DNA of 7,329 nt, from NCBI GenBank assembly GCA_946535685.1, contig CAMNDR010000041.1:1-7329 (forward strand), in the 5' to 3' direction. Positions 1 to 6,101 of the stretch are shown one piece after another. Numbering within the stretch: the stretch's first letter is position 1; every line of letters starts with the position of its first letter. Made by a program: the position numbers and the translations under genes. The notes under the pieces were generated by a model. It was not told where the DNA came from and made no database searches. It saw only the letters and a program-made list of their open reading frames with translations. This DNA comes from an uncultured Clostridia bacterium (GTDB lineage: Bacteria; Bacillota; Clostridia; Oscillospirales; Ruminococcaceae).

Positions 1-694
1 TTTCAAGCTGCAGCCGGAGATGGGCTGTCTCCCGGAACTGCTGCAGGACGGTATAATGCGTCACGGCGGGCTTGGAATTACGGTCGGGCACGCACATTTT
101 CTTCCGGTCCACCGGATGCCTGCCGATGGGCGCATCAATGGTGCCGGTCTCCTCCCGGAAACGGCCGACGGCGATCGCCTCATATTCCCTCGTGAAGGAA
201 TGCGCCTTGATCTGGGCAGCAAGCCCCTGGTGGGCGGTGTCATTCTTGGCTACGATCAGCAGGCCGGAGGTATTCTTGTCGATCCGGTGGACGATGCCCG
301 GCCGGATGATGCCGTTGATGCCGGACAGGCTCCCCTTGCAGTGGAACATCAGCGCATTGACGAGCGTTTCGTCATAATTCCCCGCAGCCGGATGCACCAC
401 CATGCCCTTGGGCTTGTTCACGACCAGCAGATCCTCGTCCTCATAGACAATGTCGAGGGGGATATCCTGCGGGATGATCTCGATCTCCTCCGGCGGCGGC
501 ACCTCGATCACGATGGAAGCGCCTGCCTTCGGGCGGCAGTTCTTGGGCACAGTCTTCCCGTCCACGAGCACATGCCCGGAGGCGATCAGCCCCTGCACGG
601 CGCAGCGTGTCAGGTCAAGCTCCTGCGAAGCTGCCCATTTATCGAGCCTTGTGCCCTCAGCTTCCGCCGGGAAGATCAGCTCATGCCTCGTCAT
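1..694 (-). CDS. rluD: RluD-type 23S rRNA pseudouridine synthase (C-terminus cut by window edge)
   Basis: This gene encodes an RluA/RluD-family enzyme that isomerises uridine to pseudouridine in large-subunit rRNA. By analogy with RluD the targets would be in 23S helix 69, but the family also contains RluC-like members, so the exact site is inferred. Only the first 231 residues are inside the window. Residues about 14-62 form an S4 RNA-binding domain (GTRLDKW, then LIASGHVLVDGK). The synthase domain follows, with VVNKPKGMVVHPAAG (residues 91-105) and the active-site motif HRIDKNTSGLL (136-146), in which D139 is the catalytic aspartate. The ATG at 692-694 is preceded by a perfect AGGAGG six bases upstream. 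The start lies inside the end of lspA, with a 14-nt overlap in another frame, so the two genes are co-translated. The B. subtilis counterpart in the same place is ylyB. Confidence 0.95.
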   Translation of the reverse strand, partial: MTRHELIFPAEAEGTRLDKWAASQELDLTRCAVQGLIASGHVLVDGKTVPKNCRPKAGASIVIEVPPPEEIEIIPQDIPLDIVYEDEDLLVVNKPKGMVVHPAAGNYDETLVNALMFHCKGSLSGINGIIRPGIVHRIDKNTSGLLIVAKNDTAHQGLAAQIKAHSFTREYEAIAVGRFREETGTIDAPIGRHPVDRKKMCVPDRNSKPAVTHYTVLQQFRETAHLRLQLE

Positions 695-1214
695 CGGGTG
701 CCTCCTGCGGTGCGTCTGTCTGCGGCGGTTCTCCGGCAGCAGGCTTCTTTTTGTCCATGAAGAACAGGATATAGACAAACAGCAGCGCGGTGCCGACTGT
801 CACGAAGCAGTCCGCAAAATTGAATACGGCGAAGTTGAAAAGCTGCAGATCGAGGTAATCCACCACCGCGCCGCCGTGAAAAATGCGGTCGATCATGTTC
901 CCGATGCCGCCGCCGATGATCATGGTCAGGCTCCAGAACAGCAGCGGTCTGCCTTTCAGCGCATACTTAATGAGCAGGAAGATGCAGACAGCCGTGGCGA
1001 TGCCTGTCACCATCAGCAGCAGCACCCGCTGGCCGGAAAAGCTCGAAAATGCCGAGCCGGTGTTCTCGATGTATCTCAGATGCATGATGTCGAGGCTGCC
1101 GATCTGCAAAAACGGCCGTTCCTCGTAGAGCTGGAAATTTGCCGTGATCCATGCTTTGATGAGCTGGTCGATGCCGGCGATGGCAAGGATGCAGATGCAT
1201 GCGATGATGAGCAT
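681..1214 (-). CDS. lspA: Lipoprotein signal peptidase (signal peptidase II)
   Basis: LspA is the integral membrane aspartyl protease that cleaves the signal peptide of prolipoproteins after Lgt has lipidated the +1 cysteine. The 177-residue product shows the family motifs in order: DQLIK (16-20), NTGSAFS (51-57), GNMIDR (105-110), VVDYLD (117-122) and FNFADCF (131-137). D119 and D135 match the catalytic aspartate pair. Four hydrophobic segments are visible at about 1-20, 63-84, 91-109 and 137-153. Family members usually have about 150-165 residues; the extra length is a C-terminal tail (about 154-177) that begins KKK and becomes rich in Pro, Ala, Asp and Glu. The ATG at 1212-1214 has AAGGAG five bases upstream. 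The gene lies 107 nt after ileS, as in many Firmicutes, and overlaps rluD. Confidence 0.96.
   Translation of the reverse strand: MLIIACICILAIAGIDQLIKAWITANFQLYEERPFLQIGSLDIMHLRYIENTGSAFSSFSGQRVLLLMVTGIATAVCIFLLIKYALKGRPLLFWSLTMIIGGGIGNMIDRIFHGGAVVDYLDLQLFNFAVFNFADCFVTVGTALLFVYILFFMDKKKPAAGEPPQTDAPQEAPDDEA
701..706 (-). promoter_or_regulatory. Shine-Dalgarno sequence of rluD inside lspA
   Basis: AGGAGG on the minus strand lies six bases before the ATG at 692-694. It is embedded in the last codons of lspA and fixes the rluD start, giving the 14-nt lspA/rluD overlap. Confidence 0.8.
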
Positions 1215-1244
1215 GGTTTCTCCTTTCAGAAAGAATGCGGCTCA

Positions 1245-1260
1245 CCGTCCCGCCGGACGG
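1245..1260 (-). other. Small inverted repeat (hairpin) in lspA leader
   Basis: The minus strand reads CCGTCC-GGCG-GGACGG, a perfect 6-bp GC-rich stem with a 4-nt loop, about 30 nt before the lspA start. No T-run follows, so it is not a rho-independent terminator. It could be a weak leader structure or a decayed processing site. A competing CGGC/GCCG pairing is possible just upstream. Confidence 0.35.
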
Positions 1261-1272
1261 CAAGCCGCCGTA

Positions 1273-1302
1273 AGCATACTTTTTAAAGAAGCACTGATTC
1301 AA
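1273..1302 (-). promoter_or_regulatory. Possible sigma-A promoter for lspA-rluD
   Basis: In the ileS-lspA gap the minus strand has TTGAAT (1297-1302) and TATGCT (1273-1278) separated by 18 nt. Each box matches the housekeeping consensus at 4 of 6 bases, and the spacer is AT-rich (TTTAAAAAG next to the -10). This is the only reasonable promoter candidate I see in the gap. Matches of this quality also occur by chance, so it is tentative. Confidence 0.3.
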
Positions 1303-1320
1303 ATGCTTATGCAGCACTTC
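1288..1320 (-). other. Imperfect hairpin just after the ileS stop
   Basis: GAAGTGCTG (1312-1320) can pair with CAGTGCTTC (1288-1296) across a 15-nt loop. This gives a 9-bp stem with two G-U wobbles, starting two bases after the ileS TAA. Only TTT and then AAAAA follow, so termination would be weak at best. The stem may be a partial terminator or a 3' end structure for the ileS transcript. It overlaps the -35 box of the candidate lspA promoter. Confidence 0.35.
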
Positions 1321-1321
1321 C

Positions 1322-4105
1322 TTAGCCGATCACTTCAGCACAGCGCTTGCAGAGGGTCGGATGCAGTGCGATCTTGCCGACCTCCTCGGAATAGCACCAG
1401 CAGCGCTCGCACTTCTGGCCGGGCGCCTTCTCGATGGCAACATCATAGCCGGTCTCGCTGGTCACATCACCGACTGCAATCTCAAAGGCGGAGACGATGC
1501 ACACATCCTTGAGCTCGGTGAAGCTGCGCAGGCGCTCTGCGGTCTGCTCGTCCGCAACGGTCAGAACGACCTTGGCATCGAGCGGCTTGCCGATGAGCTT
1601 CTCATTGCGCTTCTCCTCCAGCGCCTTGTTGACAGCCTCACGGATGGCGTAGATCTCGTCCCACTTGGCCGTGAAGGCAGCATCACCGGTCACGCCGGTC
1701 TTGGCGTTGAACTGGTTCAGGAACACGCTTCTTGCGTCATCGCCGGACTTGTGCGGCAGATTCTGCCAGATCTCCTCGCCGGTAAAGCTCAGGATGGGCG
1801 CTACCATGCGGGTGATGCTGTCGAGGATGCGATACATGGCGGTCTGTGCAGCACGGCGGGTCGGTGCATCGACCTTCTCGCAGTAGAGTCTGTCCTTGAC
1901 GATGTCGAGGTAGAAGCTGGAGAGGTCTACCGTGCAGAAATTGTGGATCGCCTTGAAGACGATGTGGAAATCATACGCAGCATAGCCCTCGTTGACCTTG
2001 TCGGTCAGCGCGTCCAGGCGCATGAGGATCCACTTGTCCAGTTCCTCCAGCTTGTCAAGGGATACGCTGTCACGCTCCGGATCAAAGACGGTCTCACCGT
2101 CGCTGAAATTGCCGAGGATGAACTTGGCTGTGTTGCGGATCTTGCGGTACTGGTCGGAGAGCTGGCTCAGGATGTCCTTGGAAATGCGGATATCGCTGTG
2201 ATAATCGGAGGAAGCCACCCACAGACGGAGGATATCGCCGCCGTACTGCTCAATGATCTCCTCAGGAGCGATGCCATTGCCGAGGGACTTGTGCATGGCC
2301 TTGCCTTCGCCGTCAACGACCCAGCCGTGGGTGCAGACAGCCTTGTAGGGAGCCGTGCCCTTGTACACAACAGAGGTCAGCAGCGAGGACTGGAACCAGC
2401 CTCTGTACTGGTCAGCACCTTCAAGATAGAGGTCAGCCGGCCAGGACAGCTCGTCATAATTGTCGAGCACTGCCGTATGAGAAACGCCGGAATCAAACCA
2501 GACGTCCATGATGTCATATTCCTTGGTGAATTCCGTGCAGCCGCATTCGCACTTGGTATCTGCCGGGATGAGCTCGCTCACGTCCTTTGTCCACCATGCA
2601 TCGGAGCCCTCCTTGCGGAAGACATCGGCAATGCTCTTGATGGTCTCGTCAGAAACGATGGCCTTATGGCAATCCTTGCAGTAAACGACCGGGATCGGAA
2701 CGCCCCAGGTTCTCTGGCGGGAAATGCACCAGTCGCTGCGGTCACGCACCATGCCCTTGATTCTGTCCTCGCCCCATGCCGGGATCCACTGAACATCCTC
2801 GATCGCCTTGATGGCAGCATCCTTGAAGCCGTTGATGGAGCAGAACCACTGCTCGGTCGCACGGTAGATGATCGGGGAATGGCAGCGCCAGCAGTGCGGA
2901 TACTGGTGGACGATGTTCTGCATTGCGAGCATTGCGCCCTCTTCGACCAGGCGCTCTGCGATCTTCTTGTTGGCCTCGTCGGTGTTCAGGCCTTCAAATT
3001 CGCCTGCCTCTGCCGTCTGGTAGCCCTTGGAATCCACGCAGACGATGATGCCGATGTCGTCATAATTCTTGCAGACCTCAAAGTCCTCCACGCCGTAGCC
3101 GGGAGCGGTGTGCACGCAGCCGGTACCGCTTTCGAGCGTGACATGGTCGCCGACGATGATCGGGGACGGTCTGTCATACAGCGGATGCTTCGTCTTCATG
3201 CCCTCCAGCTCTGCGCCGGTGAAGATGTGGTCGGTGGTATAATCCTTGATGCCGGCAGTTTCCATCACGCCCTTGACGAGCTCATCGGCCATGACGTAGT
3301 ACTCATCGCCGACCTGCACGAGGGTATAATTGTACTCCGGCCCGAGGCAGATCGCCAGGTTGCCCGGGATCGTCCAGGTCGTGGTCGTCCAGATCACGAA
3401 GAACACCTTGTTCAGATCAAGACCCAGCTTGGTGAACATGCCCTTGTCATCCGTGACACGGAACTTGACATAGATGGAGCGGCAGGGGTCGTTCTCGTAC
3501 TCGATCTCCGCCTCAGCGAGCGCGGTATTGCAGTCCGGGCACCAGTACACGGGCTTTAAGCCCTTGTAGAGGTAGCCGTCCTTCATCATCTTGCCGAACA
3601 CCTCGATCTGACGGGCTTCATACTCCGGACGCAGCGTCAGATAGGGATGGTCGTAGTCACCGATGGAACCCAGACGCTTGAACTGCTGCTTCTGGTGCTC
3701 CACATGCGTCAGTGCAAATTCCTTGCATGCCTTACGCAGCTCAACAGGCGAAATAGCGCCGTTCTCCACGCCCATTTCCTTGAGTGCCTTGAGCTCGATC
3801 GGCAGTCCGTGGGTATCCCAGCCGGGCACATAGGGCGCATAATAGCCGGTCATATTCTTCTGCTTGACGATGAAATCCTTCAGCACCTTATTGAGTGCTG
3901 TACCGATGTGGATGGTGCCGTTCGCATAGGGCGGGCCGTCGTGGAACATGAACGAGGGCTTGCCTGCGTTCTTCTGCATCATCAGATCATAGAGACGCTC
4001 GGTCTCCCACTTTGCCAGGATATCCGGTTCCCGCTTGGGCAGATTGCCCCGCATCGGGAAATCGGTCTGCGGCATGTTCATGGTATTCTTGAAATCCTGT
4101 GCCAT
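1322..4105 (-). CDS. ileS: Isoleucyl-tRNA synthetase (class I, bacterial zinc-finger type)
   Basis: IleS charges tRNA-Ile with isoleucine in the cytoplasm and edits misactivated valine. The 927-residue length is normal for the bacterial IleS1 form. In order: N-terminal LPKREPDILAKWE (22-34); ATP motif HIGT (66-69, the HIGH box); CP1 editing domain with WTTTTWTIPGN (239-249) and GTGCVHTAPGYGVEDF (327-342), which keeps the editing Thr cluster, Asn, His332 and Asp341; tRNA-proximal WCISRQRTWGVPIP (459-472); second ATP motif GKAMHKSLGN (601-610, the KMSKS box); anticodon-binding domain from about 640; and a C-terminal zinc finger with C-x2-C pairs (CERC 899-902 and CKRC 919-922). Both signature boxes differ from the textbook form (HIGH to HIGT, KMSKS to AMHKS). 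Start M1 aligns with B. subtilis IleS. A purine-rich AAAGGGG lies 11 nt upstream, which is a rather long spacing. No T-box leader precedes the gene. Confidence 0.98.
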   Translation of the reverse strand: MAQDFKNTMNMPQTDFPMRGNLPKREPDILAKWETERLYDLMMQKNAGKPSFMFHDGPPYANGTIHIGTALNKVLKDFIVKQKNMTGYYAPYVPGWDTHGLPIELKALKEMGVENGAISPVELRKACKEFALTHVEHQKQQFKRLGSIGDYDHPYLTLRPEYEARQIEVFGKMMKDGYLYKGLKPVYWCPDCNTALAEAEIEYENDPCRSIYVKFRVTDDKGMFTKLGLDLNKVFFVIWTTTTWTIPGNLAICLGPEYNYTLVQVGDEYYVMADELVKGVMETAGIKDYTTDHIFTGAELEGMKTKHPLYDRPSPIIVGDHVTLESGTGCVHTAPGYGVEDFEVCKNYDDIGIIVCVDSKGYQTAEAGEFEGLNTDEANKKIAERLVEEGAMLAMQNIVHQYPHCWRCHSPIIYRATEQWFCSINGFKDAAIKAIEDVQWIPAWGEDRIKGMVRDRSDWCISRQRTWGVPIPVVYCKDCHKAIVSDETIKSIADVFRKEGSDAWWTKDVSELIPADTKCECGCTEFTKEYDIMDVWFDSGVSHTAVLDNYDELSWPADLYLEGADQYRGWFQSSLLTSVVYKGTAPYKAVCTHGWVVDGEGKAMHKSLGNGIAPEEIIEQYGGDILRLWVASSDYHSDIRISKDILSQLSDQYRKIRNTAKFILGNFSDGETVFDPERDSVSLDKLEELDKWILMRLDALTDKVNEGYAAYDFHIVFKAIHNFCTVDLSSFYLDIVKDRLYCEKVDAPTRRAAQTAMYRILDSITRMVAPILSFTGEEIWQNLPHKSGDDARSVFLNQFNAKTGVTGDAAFTAKWDEIYAIREAVNKALEEKRNEKLIGKPLDAKVVLTVADEQTAERLRSFTELKDVCIVSAFEIAVGDVTSETGYDVAIEKAPGQKCERCWCYSEEVGKIALHPTLCKRCAEVIG

Positions 4106-4139
4106 GGGTGGTGTTTCCCCTTTCCGAAATTGGTGTCAG

Positions 4140-4186
4140 CGCACGGCAGTCCGTGCGAAAAACGCACCCCGGGATCCTCCGGGGCA
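4140..4186 (-). promoter_or_regulatory. Cluster of competing hairpins in the ileS leader (possible attenuator/terminator)
   Basis: Between the divIVA stop and ileS the transcript can form three stems. Stem A pairs CCCCGG with CCGGGG (4167-4172 and 4179-4184, 6-nt loop, extendable by two wobble pairs). Stem B pairs GTGCG with CGCAC (4153-4157 and 4163-4167) around a TTTTT loop (4158-4162). Stem C pairs CGCACGG with CCGTGCG (4140-4146 and 4151-4157, loop ACTG) and is a perfect 7-bp stem. B and C share the same CGCAC bases, so only one can form. Stem A with the downstream TTTTT resembles a weak intrinsic terminator, but the T-run starts a few bases after the stem. Whether this regulates ileS is inference. 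Confidence 0.4.
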
Positions 4187-4195
4187 GCGTCTGGT

Positions 4196-4810
4196 TTACT
4201 TGCTGAGGTCTGTCGGCTCCTTGTCGATGTCGCCGAAGCGTGCATCATAGGAGCTTGCAGTGCCGTCCTCCTGGACAGCCGGTGCGGGCGGATTCGGGAG
4301 AGCCGGCTCTGCAGCAGCCGGGAACGCATCGTCCTCCTCCGGCAGGGCAGAGATCATCTCCAGATGACCCTTGTACATATCAAACAGGCTGCGCTTGAAC
4401 TCTGCGACCAGTCTTCTTGCCTCTGCGAGGGCATCCTGCTCTCTGGTGATCTCGGCATGGTTGCGCTCAAGCAGCTCCTCGTGCTGACGGGTGGTCTCGT
4501 CGATCAGGGCAGCGGCCTCTTCCTTGGCCTTGCTGATGATCTGTTCAGCCTTCTCATTGGCCTCAGCCACGATGCGGCGGCCTTCCTTCTGTGCGCCGAG
4601 CAGCGCATCCTTGATGGCCTCCTCATCCTTCATGTACTCACGTACCTTCTCAGCGAGAACGGTGATCTTGTGGTTGGAGTCCTCACGCTCATTCTCATAT
4701 TCCTGGAGCGAAGCCTCGATCTGACCGAGGAACTCATCAATATCCTCCGGGCGATAGCCCCAGGATGCCTTCTCGAACCGTTTCTCTCTGATATCTTTTG
4801 CTGTCAACAT
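4196..4810 (-). CDS. divIVA: DivIVA-family cell division / polarity protein
   Basis: DivIVA proteins bind negatively curved membrane at septa and poles, oligomerise, and recruit partners such as Min proteins or cell-wall enzymes. The 204-residue product starts with the typical membrane-binding domain: LTAKDIREKRFEKASWGYRPEDIDEFL (residues 2-28) lines up with the B. subtilis LTPNDIHNKTFTKSFRGY start. A long heptad-rich coiled coil follows from about 27 to 155, charged and Ala/Glu/Lys rich. The C-terminal tail (about 158-204) is acidic and proline/alanine-rich, probably disordered. The two tip residues of the membrane-inserting loop, Phe-Arg in B. subtilis, align here with Ser16-Trp17. The ATG at 4808-4810 is preceded by an AGGTGAAAGGA ribosome site. 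Position between ylmH and ileS is the classic divIVA location. Confidence 0.93.
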   Translation of the reverse strand: MLTAKDIREKRFEKASWGYRPEDIDEFLGQIEASLQEYENEREDSNHKITVLAEKVREYMKDEEAIKDALLGAQKEGRRIVAEANEKAEQIISKAKEEAAALIDETTRQHEELLERNHAEITREQDALAEARRLVAEFKRSLFDMYKGHLEMISALPEEDDAFPAAAEPALPNPPAPAVQEDGTASSYDARFGDIDKEPTDLSK

Positions 4811-4843
4811 GTTCCTTTCACCTCTTATAATTATTTTAAAACA
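4811..4843 (-). other. AT-rich ylmH-divIVA spacer with ribosome-binding site
   Basis: This 33-nt gap is about 76% A+T, in sharp contrast to the flanking genes. It holds the divIVA ribosome-binding region (AGAGGTGAAAGGA). Upstream of that a TATAAG element is visible, but the nearest -35-like TTGTAA is only 14 nt away, too close for a good sigma-A promoter. An internal promoter is possible but not demonstrated. Confidence 0.4.
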
Positions 4844-5578
4844 TTACAAGTATTGCTCTATGGTAATATGCAGGCGGCCTTTCTTCGTCACGGCGCCGAT
4901 CTCTCTGACGGCGAATTTGCCGTGTCCCCGCACGGAGAACACATCCCCCGCCGCAAGGAGCTTTGACGGTTCAGTACATTCGAGATAATTCAGGCTCACA
5001 AGTCCCGCATGGATCATCTCGAGGCACTGACCCCGTCCCCGGTTGAGCGCAGTCCGGAGCACCGCATCGAGTCTCGGCGTGGAGACCGTGCCGGTGATCT
5101 CTCTGGTTTCCTGCGCAAAATCGCCGGAAAACGGCTCAGCATCCGTCACCTTCACGCCGACCCTGCCGATCTTCGTCAGGCTCATCCCCACCGAAGCTGC
5201 CGCACCCGTGACAAAGCACTGCACACGTCCGGGCTTCACGAGGATATCCCCCACAGTGTCCCGCTGCACCTGCTGTGCCATGAGACTGCCAAGGACATCC
5301 CTGTGCGTCAGCGGGAACGCCTCCGGAAAGGTGAACGTCAGGCAGGTGATCGGGTATTCGTCATCCTCCGGCGGCATGTCCTCCGGATGGATGCAGAGAA
5401 TGCCCCGCTGTGCATCGGGATAGCCGCCGAAAAACCGGTAGCACCCCTCACGCAGCTCTGCCCTGACGAGCGTATACTGCCGCATATCGAGAAATGCCGT
5501 AAAGCTGCGCCATGCACCCCGCCGCACCATGTCCTGTACATGGGCGATCAGGATGCGGTCAGCCTCCTGCTGCTGCAC
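4844..5578 (-). CDS. ylmH: YlmH family S4-domain RNA-binding protein
   Basis: YlmH proteins bind RNA through a C-terminal S4 domain. B. subtilis YlmH has been linked to ribosome-associated quality control of stalled 50S subunits and, by gene position, to cell division. The 244-residue product carries the family landmarks FFGGYPDAQRGIL (49-61), LTHRDVLGSLM (90-100) and GDILV (110-114). The S4 domain spans about 166-225 (STPRLDAVLRTALNRGRGQC, then GDVFSVRGHGKF). Length is close to the usual 250-260. The start is GTG at 5576-5578, only 4 nt after the sepF TGA. I see no Shine-Dalgarno sequence before it, and no upstream in-frame start exists before a stop at 5591-5593. A later Met17 would remove conserved N-terminal sequence and also lacks a ribosome site. 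Translation therefore probably depends on sepF. Confidence 0.92.
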   Translation of the reverse strand: MQQQEADRILIAHVQDMVRRGAWRSFTAFLDMRQYTLVRAELREGCYRFFGGYPDAQRGILCIHPEDMPPEDDEYPITCLTFTFPEAFPLTHRDVLGSLMAQQVQRDTVGDILVKPGRVQCFVTGAAASVGMSLTKIGRVGVKVTDAEPFSGDFAQETREITGTVSTPRLDAVLRTALNRGRGQCLEMIHAGLVSLNYLECTEPSKLLAAGDVFSVRGHGKFAVREIGAVTKKGRLHITIEQYL

Positions 5579-5582
5579 GGGG

Positions 5583-6026
5583 TCAGATGATCACGCCGTT
5601 GTTCTCCAGCTCTGCAGCCAGATCGTCGCCGATGAAGCCGACGTTATACGGAGTGATGATATAGGTCAGGTTTGCAACGGGCTTCAGGCTGCCGCTGATG
5701 GCATAGGATACGCCGACGAGGAAGTCGATGATGCGGCGTCTGTTCTCCGGAGAAGCTGTCTCCAGGTTCAGCACAACGGTCTTGCGTGCGATCAGATGAT
5801 CGGCAATGGCCTTGGCATCGGTGAAGACCTCCGGCTTTACGAGAACGACCTGGAGCTGTGCAGTTGCCTGAATGTTCACAATATTGGAGCCGGGCTCTCT
5901 CTGGGGTTCCATTTCCTCGATCCCATGGTGCGGTGCTGCCGCCATATCAGGGCTCGGTGCAGAGGAACCGCTTTCCGGCATATCCGAGGGGAAGAAGAAC
6001 TCCTTCACATTCTTGAAAATTTCCAT
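5583..6026 (-). CDS. sepF: Cell division protein SepF
   Basis: SepF tethers FtsZ polymers to the membrane and shapes the division septum; it acts alongside or in place of FtsA. The 147-residue protein has the normal three-part build. Residues 1-13 (MEIFKNVKEFFFP) form an amphipathic membrane-targeting helix. Residues about 14-50 are a low-complexity Pro/Ser/Glu linker. Residues about 57-132 are the SepF core: VVLVKPEVFTDAKAIADHL (60-78), VVLNLE (84-89), RRIIDFLVGVSYAISG (97-112, with the glycine of the dimer/polymer interface) and ITPYNV (124-129). The ATG at 6024-6026 follows AGGAG by six bases. It sits between yggS and ylmH as in other Firmicutes; the ylmG (YggT) membrane protein gene that often follows sepF is absent. 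Confidence 0.95.
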   Translation of the reverse strand: MEIFKNVKEFFFPSDMPESGSSAPSPDMAAAPHHGIEEMEPQREPGSNIVNIQATAQLQVVLVKPEVFTDAKAIADHLIARKTVVLNLETASPENRRRIIDFLVGVSYAISGSLKPVANLTYIITPYNVGFIGDDLAAELENNGVII

Positions 6027-6041
6027 GGTTTTCTCCTATTC

Positions 6042-6084
6042 TCCGCATGGTCAGTCGTTTTGGGATTTGAGGGGTGCATGCGGA
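6042..6084 (-). promoter_or_regulatory. 8-bp inverted repeat in the sepF leader
   Basis: In the 75-nt yggS-sepF gap, TCCGCATG (minus strand, 6077-6084) is perfectly complementary to CATGCGGA (6042-6049) across 27 nt. The downstream arm ends four bases before the sepF AGGAG (6033-6037). A second, local hairpin, GGGTGT paired with GCACCC (6072-6089, 6-nt loop, one G-U pair), uses the same upstream arm and excludes the first. The pairings could tune access to the sepF ribosome site, or be chance; no T-run makes it a terminator. Confidence 0.35.
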
Positions 6085-6101
6085 CACCCGGGATTTGCAA
6101 T

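Noticed and set aside
20..760. A 246-codon plus-strand frame opposite rluD and lspA
   Set aside because: The minus strand encodes clear RluD and LspA motifs; the plus-strand translation shows none.
1245..1260. Rho-independent terminator between ileS and lspA
   Set aside because: The GC-rich stem is not followed by a T-run on the transcribed strand.
1361..3559. A 732-codon open frame on the plus strand opposite ileS
   Set aside because: It is a shadow of ileS: GC-rich third positions leave few stops in the antisense frame. The translation has no recognisable domain, while the minus strand is an intact IleS.
4106..4195. T-box riboswitch ahead of ileS
   Set aside because: The gap is only 90 nt, and I find neither the conserved T-box sequence nor a long specifier stem.
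4811..4860. Strong sigma-A promoter ahead of divIVA
   Set aside because: A TATAAG element is present, but the only -35-like hexamer is 14 nt away and other pairings have wrong spacing.
3647..4966. A 439-codon plus-strand frame crossing ileS, divIVA and the end of ylmH
   Set aside because: It runs antisense across three well-supported genes and their spacers, with leucine- and cysteine-rich low-similarity sequence and no family motif.
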